Assembly: GCA_964403075.1 (NCBI GenBank)
Contig: CAYOEV010000002.1
Span: 80,224 to 144,223 of the forward strand
From: CAYOEV01 sp964403075
Lineage (GTDB): Bacteria; Bacteroidota; Bacteroidia; Cytophagales; Cyclobacteriaceae
DNA: 64,000 nt
Reading direction: 5' to 3'
Every line of letters begins with the position of its first letter. Position 1 is the stretch's first letter. Position numbers and translations under genes: made by a program. Under the pieces are notes generated by a model that was not told the DNA's origin, ran no database searches, and saw only the letters and a list, made by a program, of their open reading frames with translations. This document shows, one piece after another, positions 18,581-28,144 of this stretch.

Positions 18581-19834
18581 TCATTGCTCGTATTTTCCGA
18601 AGATAACAGAAGTATTGTGCCCACCAAATCCAAAGGTATTGCTTATGGCTACCTTCACTTCCCTTTGCTGGGCCTTCTCAAAAGTCAGGTTCAGCTTTTG
18701 GTCAATTTCCGGATCGTCCGTGAAGTGATTAATTGTCGGAGGTATGATGCCCTTTTCAATGGCCAGGAGACAAGCGATCCCCTCCACAGCTCCGGCTGCC
18801 CCCAACAGGTGACCAGTCATTGATTTAGTAGAACTAATGTTCATTTTGTAGGCATGTTCACCAAACACCCGCTGAATGGCCCTCAATTCACCAGCGTCAC
18901 CCAAGGGGGTGGAGGTACCGTGAGTATTGATGTAATCCACCTCACTGATTGACAAATGGGCATCTTCCAATGCGTTTTTGAGCACTATTTCTATGCCTTC
19001 CCCGTCGGGATGCGGCGCGGTGATGTGGTAGGCGTCAGCCGACATGCCCGCACCCAGGATTTCTGCATAGATATGGGCACCACGGGCCTTCGCATGCTCC
19101 AGTTCCTCCAAAACAAAGGCCCCGGATCCTTCTCCCAGTACAAAACCATCTCTGTCTTTGTCATAGGGTCTGGATGCTGTTTGGGGTGAGTCATTCCGTT
19201 CAGACAAAGCCTTCATTGCGTTGAATCCGCCCACACCAGCTTCTACTACAGCAGCCTCGGAGCCCCCTGCCAAGATGACGTCTGCTTTGCCTAGTCTGAT
19301 GTAAGTCAGTGCATCCTGCAACGCATGATTGGTAGAAGCACAAGCCGAGACTGTCGCATAGTTGGGTCCACGAAAGCCGTACTTTATCGACAGCAGACCA
19401 GGTGCTATGTCGACAATCATCTTGGGTATAAAAAAAGGGTTGAACCTAGGCGTACCATCGCCGGTGGCAAAAGACGCAATCTCATCTTGAAAGGTCTTTA
19501 GCCCGCCAATGCCGGAGGCCCAAATGATTCCAGCCCTATTTTTATTAAGCTTATCCAAATTGAGACCTGAATCCTGTATAGCCTCCTCTCCGGTGACCAT
19601 TGCATATTGCGCGGTGGGATCCATTTTTCTGGCTTCTTTGCGATCCAGGTGATCGTTTGGATCAAAATTTTTCACTTCGCACGCAAACTGTGTTTTGAAG
19701 TGAGTGGGATCGAATTTTGTGATGCGAGCTGATCCGCTTACGCCCTTGGATAAGGCTTCCCAAAAGTCATCTTTTGAATTTCCAAGTGGCGTAAGCGCAC
19801 CTATACCGGTAACAACAACTCGCTTCAATTCCAT
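18581..19834 (-). CDS. fabF: Beta-ketoacyl-ACP synthase II
   Basis: A 417-residue condensing enzyme that elongates acyl-ACP with malonyl-ACP in type II fatty acid synthesis. The nucleophile is Cys165 in TVSACASTNHA; the two catalytic His regions are NTHGTSTPLGD and MTGHLLGAAGAVE, and the C-terminus has FGFGGHN. It begins 12 bp after acpP on the same strand, so carrier and enzyme are cotranscribed. Length and all active-site segments are normal. Confidence 0.96.
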   Translation of the reverse strand: MELKRVVVTGIGALTPLGNSKDDFWEALSKGVSGSARITKFDPTHFKTQFACEVKNFDPNDHLDRKEARKMDPTAQYAMVTGEEAIQDSGLNLDKLNKNRAGIIWASGIGGLKTFQDEIASFATGDGTPRFNPFFIPKMIVDIAPGLLSIKYGFRGPNYATVSACASTNHALQDALTYIRLGKADVILAGGSEAAVVEAGVGGFNAMKALSERNDSPQTASRPYDKDRDGFVLGEGSGAFVLEELEHAKARGAHIYAEILGAGMSADAYHITAPHPDGEGIEIVLKNALEDAHLSISEVDYINTHGTSTPLGDAGELRAIQRVFGEHAYKMNISSTKSMTGHLLGAAGAVEGIACLLAIEKGIIPPTINHFTDDPEIDQKLNLTFEKAQQREVKVAISNTFGFGGHNTSVIFGKYEQ

Positions 19835-19846
19835 GTATGTAATAAC

Positions 19847-20083
19847 TTACTTTACGTTCTCTTCCAAGTAGGAAATGGCATGCCCTACTGTCGCGATGTT
19901 CTCAGCCTGATCATCCGGAATGGAAATGTTAAATTCCTTCTCGAATTCCATGATGAGTTCAACGGTGTCGAGGGAATCTGCCCCTAGGTCGTTGGTGAAA
20001 CTTGCCTCCGGAGTGACTTCTGATTCTTCCACACCCAATTTATCGATGATAATGGAAGTAACCTTCTGTGCGATATCTGACAT
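19847..20083 (-). CDS. acpP: Acyl carrier protein
   Basis: A 78-residue acidic four-helix protein. The phosphopantetheine attachment serine is Ser37 in [10 protein letters not shown]. It carries growing acyl chains for FabF and for other fatty-acid enzymes such as the FabH encoded at 30834. It heads the minus-strand acpP-fabF-rnc-nadE unit, with a candidate -7 box about 57 bases upstream. Confidence 0.97.
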   Translation of the reverse strand: MSDIAQKVTSIIIDKLGVEESEVTPEASFTNDLGADSLDTVELIMEFEKEFNISIPDDQAENIATVGHAISYLEENVK

Positions 20084-20139
20084 CTTTTGATTATTTAGTT
20101 AGAATTTCTGTGCAAAGAAATACAAATCCTCTATTCACG

Positions 20140-20147
20140 CAAAAATA
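20140..20147 (-). promoter_or_regulatory. Candidate -7 box for the acpP operon
   Basis: On the minus strand this reads TATTTTTG, matching TAnnTTTG exactly, and would leave a leader of about 50 bases before acpP. No TTG lies at the normal -33 distance. The inverted repeat at 20165-20177 is just upstream. Confidence 0.35.
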
Positions 20148-20164
20148 ATTGGCTCGGGTAGGTG

Positions 20165-20177
20165 GTCCGATCCGGAC
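20165..20177. promoter_or_regulatory. Short inverted repeat in the acpP / 20206 divergent region
   Basis: GTCCG and CGGAC flank a three-base spacer. The site lies about 25-35 bases upstream of the acpP -7 box and about 30 bases before the ATG of the divergent gene, a place where one regulator could act on both transcripts. The short arms make this tentative. Confidence 0.25.
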
Positions 20178-20205
20178 AAGTGGCAACTTTGTAGTGACCG
20201 GTTAC

Positions 20206-20634
20206 ATGAAAAAAAACAGGCTCATCATATCGACCAAATATGATTTTCATCTCATAGGGATTGTATCCGCTGCCAGAGAATATAAGCTAGTATGGAGCAT
20301 AAACAGGTTATTGGACTTCCCTTTGAAGAAAATGGATGATATCAACATTGAGTTTTCGGGTAATCATCAGATCTCGATTTCCCGTTTTGCTTTTGAAACA
20401 GAACAGGTAAACCTAGATTTACTTAAAAATCGCTTGAATGAAAAATCCAGCAAAAAATTTCAATATCTGCTGGAAGAATTGAAACAATTTGATTTTTTAC
20501 TGAAATTTCAGGATCGGACAGAACAAACCGATCCGAACGACCTGATCAAACTATTAAAAGCGTCCGGAGAAATTGACTTTGCGACCACACTCTCAATAGA
20601 AACAATCAAAGCCAAAGACAACCTAATTTTCTAA
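20206..20634 (+). CDS. IPExxxVDY-family-like protein with altered signature
   Basis: A 142-residue protein. The start (MKKNRLIISTKYDFHLIGIVS), position directly before pyk, and C-terminal KAKDNLIF match the small family named for the motif IPExxxVDY. At the motif position this protein has LEELKQFDF (residues 89-97): the E and the D are kept, but I, P, V and Y are all changed. ATG 20206 fits the family start; an in-frame non-ATG start at 20149 would add 19 residues that do not look like the family. It is 3 bp before pyk and therefore cotranscribed. Function of the family is not established to my knowledge; the conserved neighbourhood suggests a link with pyruvate kinase. Confidence 0.8.
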   Translation: MKKNRLIISTKYDFHLIGIVSAAREYKLVWSINRLLDFPLKKMDDINIEFSGNHQISISRFAFETEQVNLDLLKNRLNEKSSKKFQYLLEELKQFDFLLKFQDRTEQTDPNDLIKLLKASGEIDFATTLSIETIKAKDNLIF

Positions 20635-20637
20635 CCT

Positions 20638-22071
20638 ATGCACTACATCAAGCGAACAAAAATTGTCGCGACCATCGGACCGGCAAGCAGAGACAAAAAA
20701 ATATTGGAGCAGTTGGTAGAAGCCGGTGCGAATGTATTTCGTCTCAACTTTTCACATGGCACACATGACGACCACCAACAGGTGATAGATATGGTCCGGG
20801 CCATCAATAAAACCACCGGTACCAACGTGGCCTTACTTCAGGACCTACAAGGTCCTAAAATCAGAATCGGACTGGTTAAAGATGGTCAAGTAGAGATCAG
20901 GCATGGCGATCGGCTGCACATATCTATAACCAAGGAAGACGAAGGAGATGCCCACGAAGTGGGAACTACTTACAAAGACATTGTCAATGATGTAGCCAAA
21001 GGCGACACCATACTGATAGACGATGGCAACATTAATCTGCAAGCCGAGGAAATTCACCCGGACCATTTGGTTTGCCAGGTGATCCATGGCGGGTTTCTAA
21101 AATCCCGAAAAGGAATTAACCTGCCCAGTACCCGAATTTCAGCTCCCTGCCTCACAGAAAAAGACCTGAAGGATCTGGCGTTTGGTCTGGAACAGGATGT
21201 GGACTGGATCGCACTTTCATTTGTTAGAAAAGCCAGCGACATACAGGAATTGAAAGACAAAATCGCTGCAGCAGGTAGAAAATGTAAGGTGATAGCCAAG
21301 ATTGAAAAACCAGAGGCCCTTGAAAATATCGACGAGATCATCGATTTAACAGATGCGGTGATGGTTGCCCGGGGCGATCTCGGTGTGGAAATTCCCATGG
21401 AAGATGTGCCCGTGGTGCAAAAGGAACTGGTGCTTAAATGCAACAAATTGGGTAAACCTGTAATCATTGCCACGCAAATGATGGAAAGCATGATTGAAAA
21501 TCCGCGGCCTACCCGCGCAGAGACCAACGATGTAGCCAATGCGGTAATGGACGGAGCTGACGCCTTAATGCTTTCTGCTGAATCCGCTGCCGGAAATTAT
21601 CCCGTGGAAACCGTTAGGGCCATGACCAAAACCATCTCTTCTGTAGAACTGGCCGCCGAGAGCATTTTTCACAAATACTACGATCGGGGTGAAGATTCCA
21701 CCACCCGCTTGAATGACCTACTCATCCGATCTGCTGTTCGCCTGGGTGAATCCGTTGAAGCTGCAGCCATCGTAGGGATGACCAAATCAGGCTATACGGG
21801 CCTAAGGCTTGCCTTGCACCGACCGAAGTCCCGCATTTTTGTTTTTACAAATGATCGTAAGCTGTTGAGTCAAATGGCATTGGTGTGGGGTGTCCGGGCC
21901 ATTTTCTACGATAAAACCGAAAGCATTGACGACACACAGGCACATCTGGAAAAAGAGCTGGTCGAAGATGGACACCTTCAGAATGGTGATGTCCTGATAC
22001 AAGCAGCCTCCATGCCCCTACACTGGAAAGGCCATACCAATATGGTGAAAGTGAGTGTGGTGGGTGAATGA
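20638..22071 (+). CDS. pyk: Pyruvate kinase
   Basis: A 477-residue glycolytic enzyme that converts phosphoenolpyruvate and ADP to pyruvate and ATP. It shows KIVATIGPASRD and FRLNFSHG at the N-terminus, the catalytic signature VIAKIEKPEAL with its Lys, the metal site MVARGDLGVE, and PVIIATQMMESM and the PRPTRAETNDVANAVMDG segment. A full C-terminal regulatory domain is present. It follows the IPExxxVDY-like gene by 3 bp, and its TGA overlaps the ATG of the membrane protein gene at 22068, so three genes are tightly coupled. Confidence 0.97.
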   Translation: MHYIKRTKIVATIGPASRDKKILEQLVEAGANVFRLNFSHGTHDDHQQVIDMVRAINKTTGTNVALLQDLQGPKIRIGLVKDGQVEIRHGDRLHISITKEDEGDAHEVGTTYKDIVNDVAKGDTILIDDGNINLQAEEIHPDHLVCQVIHGGFLKSRKGINLPSTRISAPCLTEKDLKDLAFGLEQDVDWIALSFVRKASDIQELKDKIAAAGRKCKVIAKIEKPEALENIDEIIDLTDAVMVARGDLGVEIPMEDVPVVQKELVLKCNKLGKPVIIATQMMESMIENPRPTRAETNDVANAVMDGADALMLSAESAAGNYPVETVRAMTKTISSVELAAESIFHKYYDRGEDSTTRLNDLLIRSAVRLGESVEAAAIVGMTKSGYTGLRLALHRPKSRIFVFTNDRKLLSQMALVWGVRAIFYDKTESIDDTQAHLEKELVEDGHLQNGDVLIQAASMPLHWKGHTNMVKVSVVGE

Positions 22072-23186
22072 CCGGCCAATTAAATAACCGCATTTTTCAT
22101 GTAGATGCGCTGCGTGGGGCGGCGATTCTAATGATGCTGCAGGGCCACTTTACTTATGCCCTGCTGGAGGAAAGTGCACGATCGGGTCCTGTCTATGAAT
22201 TCTGGGCCTTCTGCCGTGGACTGACCGCTCCGGTGTTCTTCACTGCCTCTGGCGTGGTGATTGTGTATTTATTGCTGCGCAAAAAAGATCCTGATTACCG
22301 CAACCAACGCATGCGGAAGGGTCTAAAAAGAGGATTGGAGGTGCTGATGTGGGGCTACCTGCTGCGGTTGAATGTATTTCCTGTGTTTACCGAAGGCAAT
22401 GTATGGCCGGAATTTTGGCGTGTGGACGTGCTGCATTGTATTGGCATTGGCGTCCTGGCAAATGCCACCCTTTTCTGGGTATTTTCAAACGTGCACGTAC
22501 ACCTCTATCGAACCACCTTGTTGTTAATTGGCATTGGCATGTTACTGTTTGAGCCTGTCTATAGCACATGGGATTACAGCCACCTGCCTTATGCCATACA
22601 AAATTACCTGACCCCGGCCAATGGATCCATCTTCACCCTGTGGCCCTGGTTGGGCTATATGTTTTTAGGAGGGTTTCTCGGCAGCTTGTACAACCGCCTC
22701 TATGCCAATAGAAAATTTTTTATGCTGGGTGGTGTCCTACTGCTTGGTATCTTTTTCGCTTTCTTTTCCTCACGATTTTTCCATTGGATGGGTACCGAAT
22801 TGCAATGGGGTGTATTGGTAGACCTAAGCTACGGCAACACCCGGTTCATGCGGTTGGGGCATATTTTACTGATCTATTACCTTCCATTTGTGCTGGCCGA
22901 ACCGCTCCTCAAGCGCATCAGGGTACTGAATCAAATGGGTCAGCGCACCCTCACCGTATACATTTTGCATTTCATTCTGCTCTACGGGAGTTGGTTTGGA
23001 CTGGGACTGGATGACCACCCGGTCCTAAAAAAAGGCATACCTGCCGAATGGATCTTTCCGGCAGCCCTGGCTTTCATCATCTTGGTGTCGTGGCTTACTT
23101 TACGTTACCATAAATGGAAGGATGCCGGGTTTGTTTTGAAGACGAATCAGAAAGCAAAAGACGCACCAGAACAAAACGACCACTAA
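22068..23186 (+). CDS. Polytopic membrane protein of the DUF1624 / heparan-alpha-glucosaminide acetyltransferase-like group
   Basis: A 372-residue inner-membrane protein with about ten hydrophobic segments. The start, FHVDALRGAAILMMLQGHF, is the pattern of integral-membrane acyltransferases of the DUF1624/HGSNAT type, with the conserved D-x-x-R-G and a following His. The C-terminus is a short basic cytoplasmic tail. Family members are thought to move acetyl or acyl groups across the membrane to a sugar or similar acceptor; the acceptor here is unknown. Its ATG overlaps the pyk stop (ATGA), indicating translational coupling. Confidence 0.8.
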   Translation: MTGQLNNRIFHVDALRGAAILMMLQGHFTYALLEESARSGPVYEFWAFCRGLTAPVFFTASGVVIVYLLLRKKDPDYRNQRMRKGLKRGLEVLMWGYLLRLNVFPVFTEGNVWPEFWRVDVLHCIGIGVLANATLFWVFSNVHVHLYRTTLLLIGIGMLLFEPVYSTWDYSHLPYAIQNYLTPANGSIFTLWPWLGYMFLGGFLGSLYNRLYANRKFFMLGGVLLLGIFFAFFSSRFFHWMGTELQWGVLVDLSYGNTRFMRLGHILLIYYLPFVLAEPLLKRIRVLNQMGQRTLTVYILHFILLYGSWFGLGLDDHPVLKKGIPAEWIFPAALAFIILVSWLTLRYHKWKDAGFVLKTNQKAKDAPEQNDH

Positions 23187-23214
23187 ATTAGTGGGTCCTA
23201 AACTTCGTCTCCTC

Positions 23215-25386
23215 ATGGAACTTCAGGACATGGCCGAACTCGCGGCCGAATATGTCAACACCACCCACCGACACCTTTTCCTTACAGGGAAGGCAGGAAC
23301 CGGAAAAACGACGTTTTTACGGCACATACAGGCGCAGACCTATAAACGTGCCGTAGTTGCGGCACCTACAGGTATTGCAGCCATTAATGCTGGCGGAGTT
23401 ACCCTTCACGCCCTGCTCCAATTACCTTTTGGACCGTTTGTGCCGGACAATAACTCACTGACCAGCGCTGGCATACCCATCAACACCCCACAAACGCTGG
23501 CCACAAAATCCAGATTTAATGCCACTAAACGTGCCCTTATTCAAGAAATTGAATTACTTATCATAGACGAGGTAAGCATGCTTAGGGCAGACCTGTTGGA
23601 TGCCATTGACGAAACCCTCAGGCGGCTACGGAAAAACAACCAACCTTTTGGAGGTGTTCAAATTCTTTTTATTGGGGACCTGATGCAATTGCCTCCGGTA
23701 GTAAAAGATGACGAGAGACAGCTGCTCGATCGGTATTACCCAAGCCCTTATTTTTTCCATGCACATGCCCTGCGCGATGCGCCACCTATTCAGGTGGAAC
23801 TGGATAAAATTTTTCGTCAGCAAGACCCGACTTTTATAGACTTGCTCAACCGCTTGAGACACAATGCCCAAACCGAAGAAGATTTACTTTTCCTAAATCG
23901 TTACTTCAATCCAGATTTTAACCAAAATGAGGAAACGGGCTTCATTCATTTGACCACCCACAACTACCGCGCGGATAAAATCAACCAAATGCGCTTACAA
24001 CAAATAGAAAATGAGGTCCAGGTCTTTCCCGCGATTATCGAAGGCGACTTTCCCGAAAATACACACCCAGCCCCCCGAGAACTAATATTGAAGGAAGGTG
24101 CACAGGTCATGTTTATCAAAAACGACCCCTCCGGTGAAGGCCAGTTTTTTAATGGCAAAATTGGTACGGTTTCCAATCTGTCTCAGGAAGATATCTGGGT
24201 GCAATTCGAAAATGGTGACGAAGTGCAGGTGGCACCGTATCGGTGGGAAAACAAGCGATATACCCTGAATCAGGTGACCAATGAAGTGGAAGAAAAGCTT
24301 TTGGGCACTTTTGATCAATTTCCACTCAAGCTGGCCTGGGCAGTTACCGTGCACAAAAGCCAGGGACTCACATTTGAAAAAGCCATTCTGGACCTGTCCG
24401 GCACTTTCGCCCCCGGACAATTGTATGTGGCACTTTCGCGCCTCACCTCGTTAAAAGGGCTCGTACTGAGTAGTCCACTCCCTGAATCACCCCCCGAAAT
24501 CGACCAGTCACTCACCGATTTTACTTCACGGTTTTCTTCCCGCGAAGTACTCAAAGACCAGCTCTTTGAATGCCAGGCCGAATACCTGCGCGAACAGGTA
24601 TCCTCAGTGATGAGCTGGCAGTCGGTACTGGTTGGCTGGCAAAAACAACTGGGCAGTTTCCATCAAGACGATAGACGTTCACTGAAGCAGCAGTTCCTGC
24701 CCTGGACCCGCGAGCAGCTAATCATTCTGACCGAATTGAGCGAGGTAGCTGGACGATTTGCGCAGCAAGTGGTACAAATTTTACGAACACCCAACGACCT
24801 GCCCCATTTGGATGAGCGAATGGGCAAAGCCAGCAACTACTTTAGTGAGCGGCTGGCTGGCCTGCGGGATGCCATCCGAGATCATCGGAAGGTGGTCACG
24901 AAAATGAGCGGAACCAAAGCCTACCTGAAAGATCTGGAGCAGCTCCATCAACAGCTGATGAAAAAGCGGAAAGACCTGGCTCGGCTGGCACTTTTTATTA
25001 CTACACTTTCTAAAGGTCAATCCTTTAGCCGTCAGGAATGGCACGATTCAGAGGCTTTTCGCCAGTTGCAACAAGAGACGGAGAAAAAAGACACCCGACC
25101 TACCGCCGAGATTTCTTACCAATTGTTCCGGGAAGGAAAAGGTATCGAAGACATTGCCATTGCCAGAAATTTGGCACCCACGACGATCGAAGGTCACCTG
25201 GCTAGCTATGTGGAAAGAGGTGAAATTGCACTCGAGGAACTGGTCATCGGCGAAAAGATCAGACAAATTACCCTGGCCGCAGAGCAACCGCATGAAGGAC
25301 TCAAAGACTTAAAGGCCATCCTATCGGACGAAATTTCGTACGGAGAAATCAAGATGGTGCTGGCACACCTGAATCGGGGAAAATAA
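23215..25386 (+). CDS. Pif1/RecD-like superfamily 1 helicase with C-terminal helix-turn-helix domain
   Basis: About 723 residues. A Walker A motif (GKAGTGKTT) sits near residue 25, Walker B is LLIIDEVSML, and the UvrD-like C-terminal motifs VHKSQGLTFEKA and LYVALSRL are complete, as in Pif1-family 5'-3' DNA helicases. A long helical linker is followed by a C-terminal domain (ISYQLFREGKGIEDIAIARN and TTIEGHL) of the helicase-associated helix-turn-helix type also found in RecQ proteins. It probably acts on replication-fork or structured DNA. ATG 23215 is chosen; a GTG at 23191 would begin 4 bp after the upstream stop, and an ATG at 23230 is also possible. Confidence 0.88.
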   Translation: MELQDMAELAAEYVNTTHRHLFLTGKAGTGKTTFLRHIQAQTYKRAVVAAPTGIAAINAGGVTLHALLQLPFGPFVPDNNSLTSAGIPINTPQTLATKSRFNATKRALIQEIELLIIDEVSMLRADLLDAIDETLRRLRKNNQPFGGVQILFIGDLMQLPPVVKDDERQLLDRYYPSPYFFHAHALRDAPPIQVELDKIFRQQDPTFIDLLNRLRHNAQTEEDLLFLNRYFNPDFNQNEETGFIHLTTHNYRADKINQMRLQQIENEVQVFPAIIEGDFPENTHPAPRELILKEGAQVMFIKNDPSGEGQFFNGKIGTVSNLSQEDIWVQFENGDEVQVAPYRWENKRYTLNQVTNEVEEKLLGTFDQFPLKLAWAVTVHKSQGLTFEKAILDLSGTFAPGQLYVALSRLTSLKGLVLSSPLPESPPEIDQSLTDFTSRFSSREVLKDQLFECQAEYLREQVSSVMSWQSVLVGWQKQLGSFHQDDRRSLKQQFLPWTREQLIILTELSEVAGRFAQQVVQILRTPNDLPHLDERMGKASNYFSERLAGLRDAIRDHRKVVTKMSGTKAYLKDLEQLHQQLMKKRKDLARLALFITTLSKGQSFSRQEWHDSEAFRQLQQETEKKDTRPTAEISYQLFREGKGIEDIAIARNLAPTTIEGHLASYVERGEIALEELVIGEKIRQITLAAEQPHEGLKDLKAILSDEISYGEIKMVLAHLNRGK

Positions 25387-25447
25387 AAAATTGACCATTC
25401 AGTTAAATACATTCACCACCAGGCAGGTTACTGCTGGATGATGCCTC

Positions 25448-25990
25448 CTACAATTTTTCTATGATCAGGTTGTGATTGGTGTAGATGCAGATATCCGCGG
25501 CAATGGTCAGCGACTCTTTTACCATTTCATCTGCCGTTAAGTCTGTACTGTGTTTTTTAAGCGCCATGGCGGCAGACCTGGCATACATGCTACCGGATCC
25601 AATGGAGGCGATGTCATCATCCGGCTCCAACACATCCCCCGTGCCCGACAAAACCAGCAATTCATCCTTGTCTGCTACAATCATCATCGACTCCAGGCGT
25701 CGCAGGTAGCGATCCATACGCCAGTCTTTGGCCAGCTCAACGGCTGCGCGCTTCAGGTTGCCTGAGTAGCTGTTCAGTTTTTCCTCAAACCGGTCCAATA
25801 ACGTAAAGGCATCGGCCGTGGAGCCCGCAAAACCACATACGATTTTTCCGTCCATCAGCTTTCGAATCTTACGTACATTTGATTTGGCCACCGTATTGCC
25901 CATGGTGGCCTGACCGTCAGCGCCTATGGCCGTGAGCCCTTTGTGTTTGACAGCCAATACAGTGGTGGAATGAATGATCTGTTGTGCCAT
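25448..25990 (-). CDS. hslV: ATP-dependent protease proteolytic subunit HslV
   Basis: A 180-residue threonine protease of the proteasome fold, forming a double hexamer capped by HslU. By alignment with E. coli HslV the catalytic threonine is Thr9 (in HSTTVLAV), so an eight-residue propeptide would have to be removed; [23 protein letters not shown] and [13 protein letters not shown] [10 protein letters not shown] segments complete the family pattern. No hslU lies in the neighbouring genes. It is 7 bp downstream of the pyruvate dehydrogenase E2 gene on the same strand. Confidence 0.94.
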   Translation of the reverse strand: MAQQIIHSTTVLAVKHKGLTAIGADGQATMGNTVAKSNVRKIRKLMDGKIVCGFAGSTADAFTLLDRFEEKLNSYSGNLKRAAVELAKDWRMDRYLRRLESMMIVADKDELLVLSGTGDVLEPDDDIASIGSGSMYARSAAMALKKHSTDLTADEMVKESLTIAADICIYTNHNLIIEKL

Positions 25991-25997
25991 AAGATAT

Positions 25998-27698
25998 TTA
26001 GACCAGAATACGCACAGGATCTTCGATGAGTTCCTTCAGGGTTTTAAGGAAGGCCGCACCCACGGCCCCATCTACGGCTCGGTGGTCGCAGGACATGGTT
26101 ACCTTCATGGTATGACCGGGTTTCATTTCCCCATTTTCAACAATCACCGTTTCCTTGATACCACCTACAGCCAAAATACAGGAATCTGGTGGATTGATAA
26201 TGGCCGTAAACTCCTCTATGCCAAACATTCCCAGGTTGGAAATGGTGAAAGTGTTGCCTTGCATTTCTTCGGGCTGTAACTTCTTATCTCGGGCTTTCCC
26301 GGCCAAATCCTTGATCTCTGCAGAGATGTGCGAAAGTGATTTACTATCCGCATAGCGAATCACCGGCACCATCAGACCTTCCGGCACGGCGACGGCCACA
26401 CCAATATGGATGTGCTGGTGTTTGAGTAGCCTATCCTCTGCCCAGGTGACATTGACGTCAGAATGCCTTTTCAATGTCGCCGCTACCGCTCTAATGATCA
26501 GGTCGTTGAAGGAAATTTTGACACCCTCCATTGCATTCATCGATGCACGTGCTTCCATGGCACGGCCCATGTTTATTTCCATCGTGAGGTAAAAATGCGG
26601 TGCGGTATACTTGCTTTGTGCCAGTCGCTTCGCGATGATCTTACGCATTTGAGACAACTTAACCTCCTCCGTCTTTTCCTCACCAACTACGGGTGGCAGG
26701 GTAATATCCATGCCAGCTTCAGGCTGCGTAGTGCTTTCTTTGGCTTTCGGAGCCTGCTGCGCAGGTTCAAAATTTTCAATGTCGCGCTTGATGATCCTAC
26801 CCCCATCGCCAGAGCCCTTTACCGAAGACAAATCAATGCCTTTTGCTTTGGCCATGTTTCGAGCCAGCGGAGATGCCAGTAGGCGCCCATTTTCTGTGGC
26901 CACCCCATTGGAAGCACCTACTTCAGCCGGTTTTTCTTCTGGTATCGTAGCTATCGAGTCAGCAGAACTATCGCCGGCCGGAACATTTACTTGTTTGTCG
27001 GTAACTCCCTGCCCCTCCGCTTTCTTTGTCCCAGACTGATGAGCCCTTATCAAGGATTGGTAATCGGCACCCTTTTCACCTACGATGGCGATGATGCCGT
27101 CCACAGGGACACTTTCACCCTCTTTGATGGCGATGTGTAGTAGCGTTCCCTCCTCGTAAGCTTCCAATTCCATGGTGGCTTTGTCCGTTTCCACTTCGGC
27201 CAGAATATCGCCAGAGCTGATTTCATCACCTTCTTTTTTCAACCAGGAAGCAATGACCCCTTCTTCCATGGTATCACTCATTTTGGGCATCGTGATTGCG
27301 GTGGCGTGAATGTCCGAAATATTCGAATTTTCCCCTTTACCCCCGGACGTTTCCTGACTTTCGTCCGAATCTTTCTCACTCAAGGTCTTTTCATCCCCCT
27401 CAGACTCGTGGCCATTACCCCCTGAAGCTATTTCTTTCAAGAGGGCGGAGATGTCTTCCTCTTTTTCACCAATAATGGCGATCACACCATCTACAGGCAC
27501 TGCTTCTTGTTCTTTGACCCCTATGTGAAGCAAAGTACCATCCTGGTACGATTCCAACTCCATGGTTGCCTTGTCGGTTTCCACTTCTGCCAGGATGTCA
27601 CCTGAACTCACTTCATCCCCTTCTTTTTTTAACCAGGATGCGATGACACCTTCCTCCATCGTGTCACTCATTTTAGGCATTCGAATGATCTCGGCCAT
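25998..27698 (-). CDS. pdhC: Pyruvate dehydrogenase complex E2, dihydrolipoamide acetyltransferase, with two lipoyl domains
   Basis: A 566-residue core subunit of the pyruvate dehydrogenase complex that transfers the acetyl group from lipoamide to CoA. Domain order: lipoyl 1 (about residues 2-80, lipoyl Lys43 in TDKAT), an acidic linker, lipoyl 2 (132-210, Lys173), a second flexible linker, the E1/E3-binding domain (271-308) and the catalytic domain ending in DHRAVDG (538-544). The E1 subunits are not adjacent. A branched-chain E2 is less likely given the paired [11 protein letters not shown] lipoyl domains typical of pyruvate E2. hslV follows by 7 bp. Confidence 0.93.
   Translation of the reverse strand: MAEIIRMPKMSDTMEEGVIASWLKKEGDEVSSGDILAEVETDKATMELESYQDGTLLHIGVKEQEAVPVDGVIAIIGEKEEDISALLKEIASGGNGHESEGDEKTLSEKDSDESQETSGGKGENSNISDIHATAITMPKMSDTMEEGVIASWLKKEGDEISSGDILAEVETDKATMELEAYEEGTLLHIAIKEGESVPVDGIIAIVGEKGADYQSLIRAHQSGTKKAEGQGVTDKQVNVPAGDSSADSIATIPEEKPAEVGASNGVATENGRLLASPLARNMAKAKGIDLSSVKGSGDGGRIIKRDIENFEPAQQAPKAKESTTQPEAGMDITLPPVVGEEKTEEVKLSQMRKIIAKRLAQSKYTAPHFYLTMEINMGRAMEARASMNAMEGVKISFNDLIIRAVAATLKRHSDVNVTWAEDRLLKHQHIHIGVAVAVPEGLMVPVIRYADSKSLSHISAEIKDLAGKARDKKLQPEEMQGNTFTISNLGMFGIEEFTAIINPPDSCILAVGGIKETVIVENGEMKPGHTMKVTMSCDHRAVDGAVGAAFLKTLKELIEDPVRILV
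27069..27305 (-). repeat. Lipoyl-domain repeat, copy 2 (copy 1 at 27459-27695)
   Basis: The DNA for the two lipoyl domains of the E2 gene is a direct repeat at an offset of exactly 390 bp. The first 50 codons are nearly identical in protein ([20 protein letters not shown] in both copies) with mostly synonymous differences, while the linkers between copies are unrelated. Confidence 0.85.
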
Positions 27699-27717
27699 TG
27701 TGTCTAATCAGTTGCGT

Positions 27718-27725
27718 CAAAATTA
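27718..27725 (-). promoter_or_regulatory. Candidate -7 box for the pyruvate dehydrogenase E2 gene
   Basis: On the minus strand this reads TAATTTTG, an exact TAnnTTTG match, 19 bases before the ATG at 27698. A TTG occurs 25 bases further upstream, a little more than the usual spacing. Confidence 0.4.
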
Positions 27726-27896
27726 TAATGTGAAGGTAGAACGAATAATTCAAAATGGTCCGAGATGGTGGTTGTTCAAACAAAAAAAGGGCTCCTTGGT
27801 CTGCTCCAGGCCTTTACCTTGCTGCCGAAACCTTTAATCATTCCTCCTCAAAGAAATCCGCTTATCTGCACCAATCGTTGAAGCCGAAAATGCCAC

Positions 27897-28031
27897 TTAA
27901 AAAGAATGATCATTCATGTGATCGGTCTTAGCCACACCTACTTCATCAAAATCCCAAAGGGCTGCATCGCAGGAGGCCATGTCGGTTTTTTTATCATAGG
28001 TTTTATTGGGGTTGGAAATAGCCACGTAGGC
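27897..28031 (-). other. Possible gene remnant in the 446 bp gap before the SRAP-like gene
   Basis: The gap 27699-28144 contains no full gene. On the minus strand a 44-codon frame runs from a stop at 28032-28034 to TAA at 27897-27899. It has a protein-like composition (AYVAISNPNKTYDKKTDM followed by CDAALWDFDEVG and ending in HMNDHSF) but no start codon at its head; the first ATG is at its 18th codon. It could be the C-terminal remnant of a lost gene or chance. The rest of the gap is AT-rich and holds the E2 promoter and presumably that of the SRAP-like gene. Confidence 0.25.
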
Positions 28032-28144
28032 TTATTTCGACTATTGGTGAATATTTCGATAAAATCTACAAAGTAGACCTGCTTTATTCAAGTATGCTAC
28101 TTTCGACAATCCTGAGGGTTGCATATTTGTTGAAAATTTAATAG

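Noticed and set aside
20149..20205. Longer N-terminus for the IPExxxVDY-like protein
   Set aside because: The extra 19 residues do not fit the family start, would use a non-ATG codon and would run through the inverted repeat.
25420..25437. Hairpin between the helicase and hslV genes as a terminator
   Set aside because: The stem has a bulge and no T-run on either strand.
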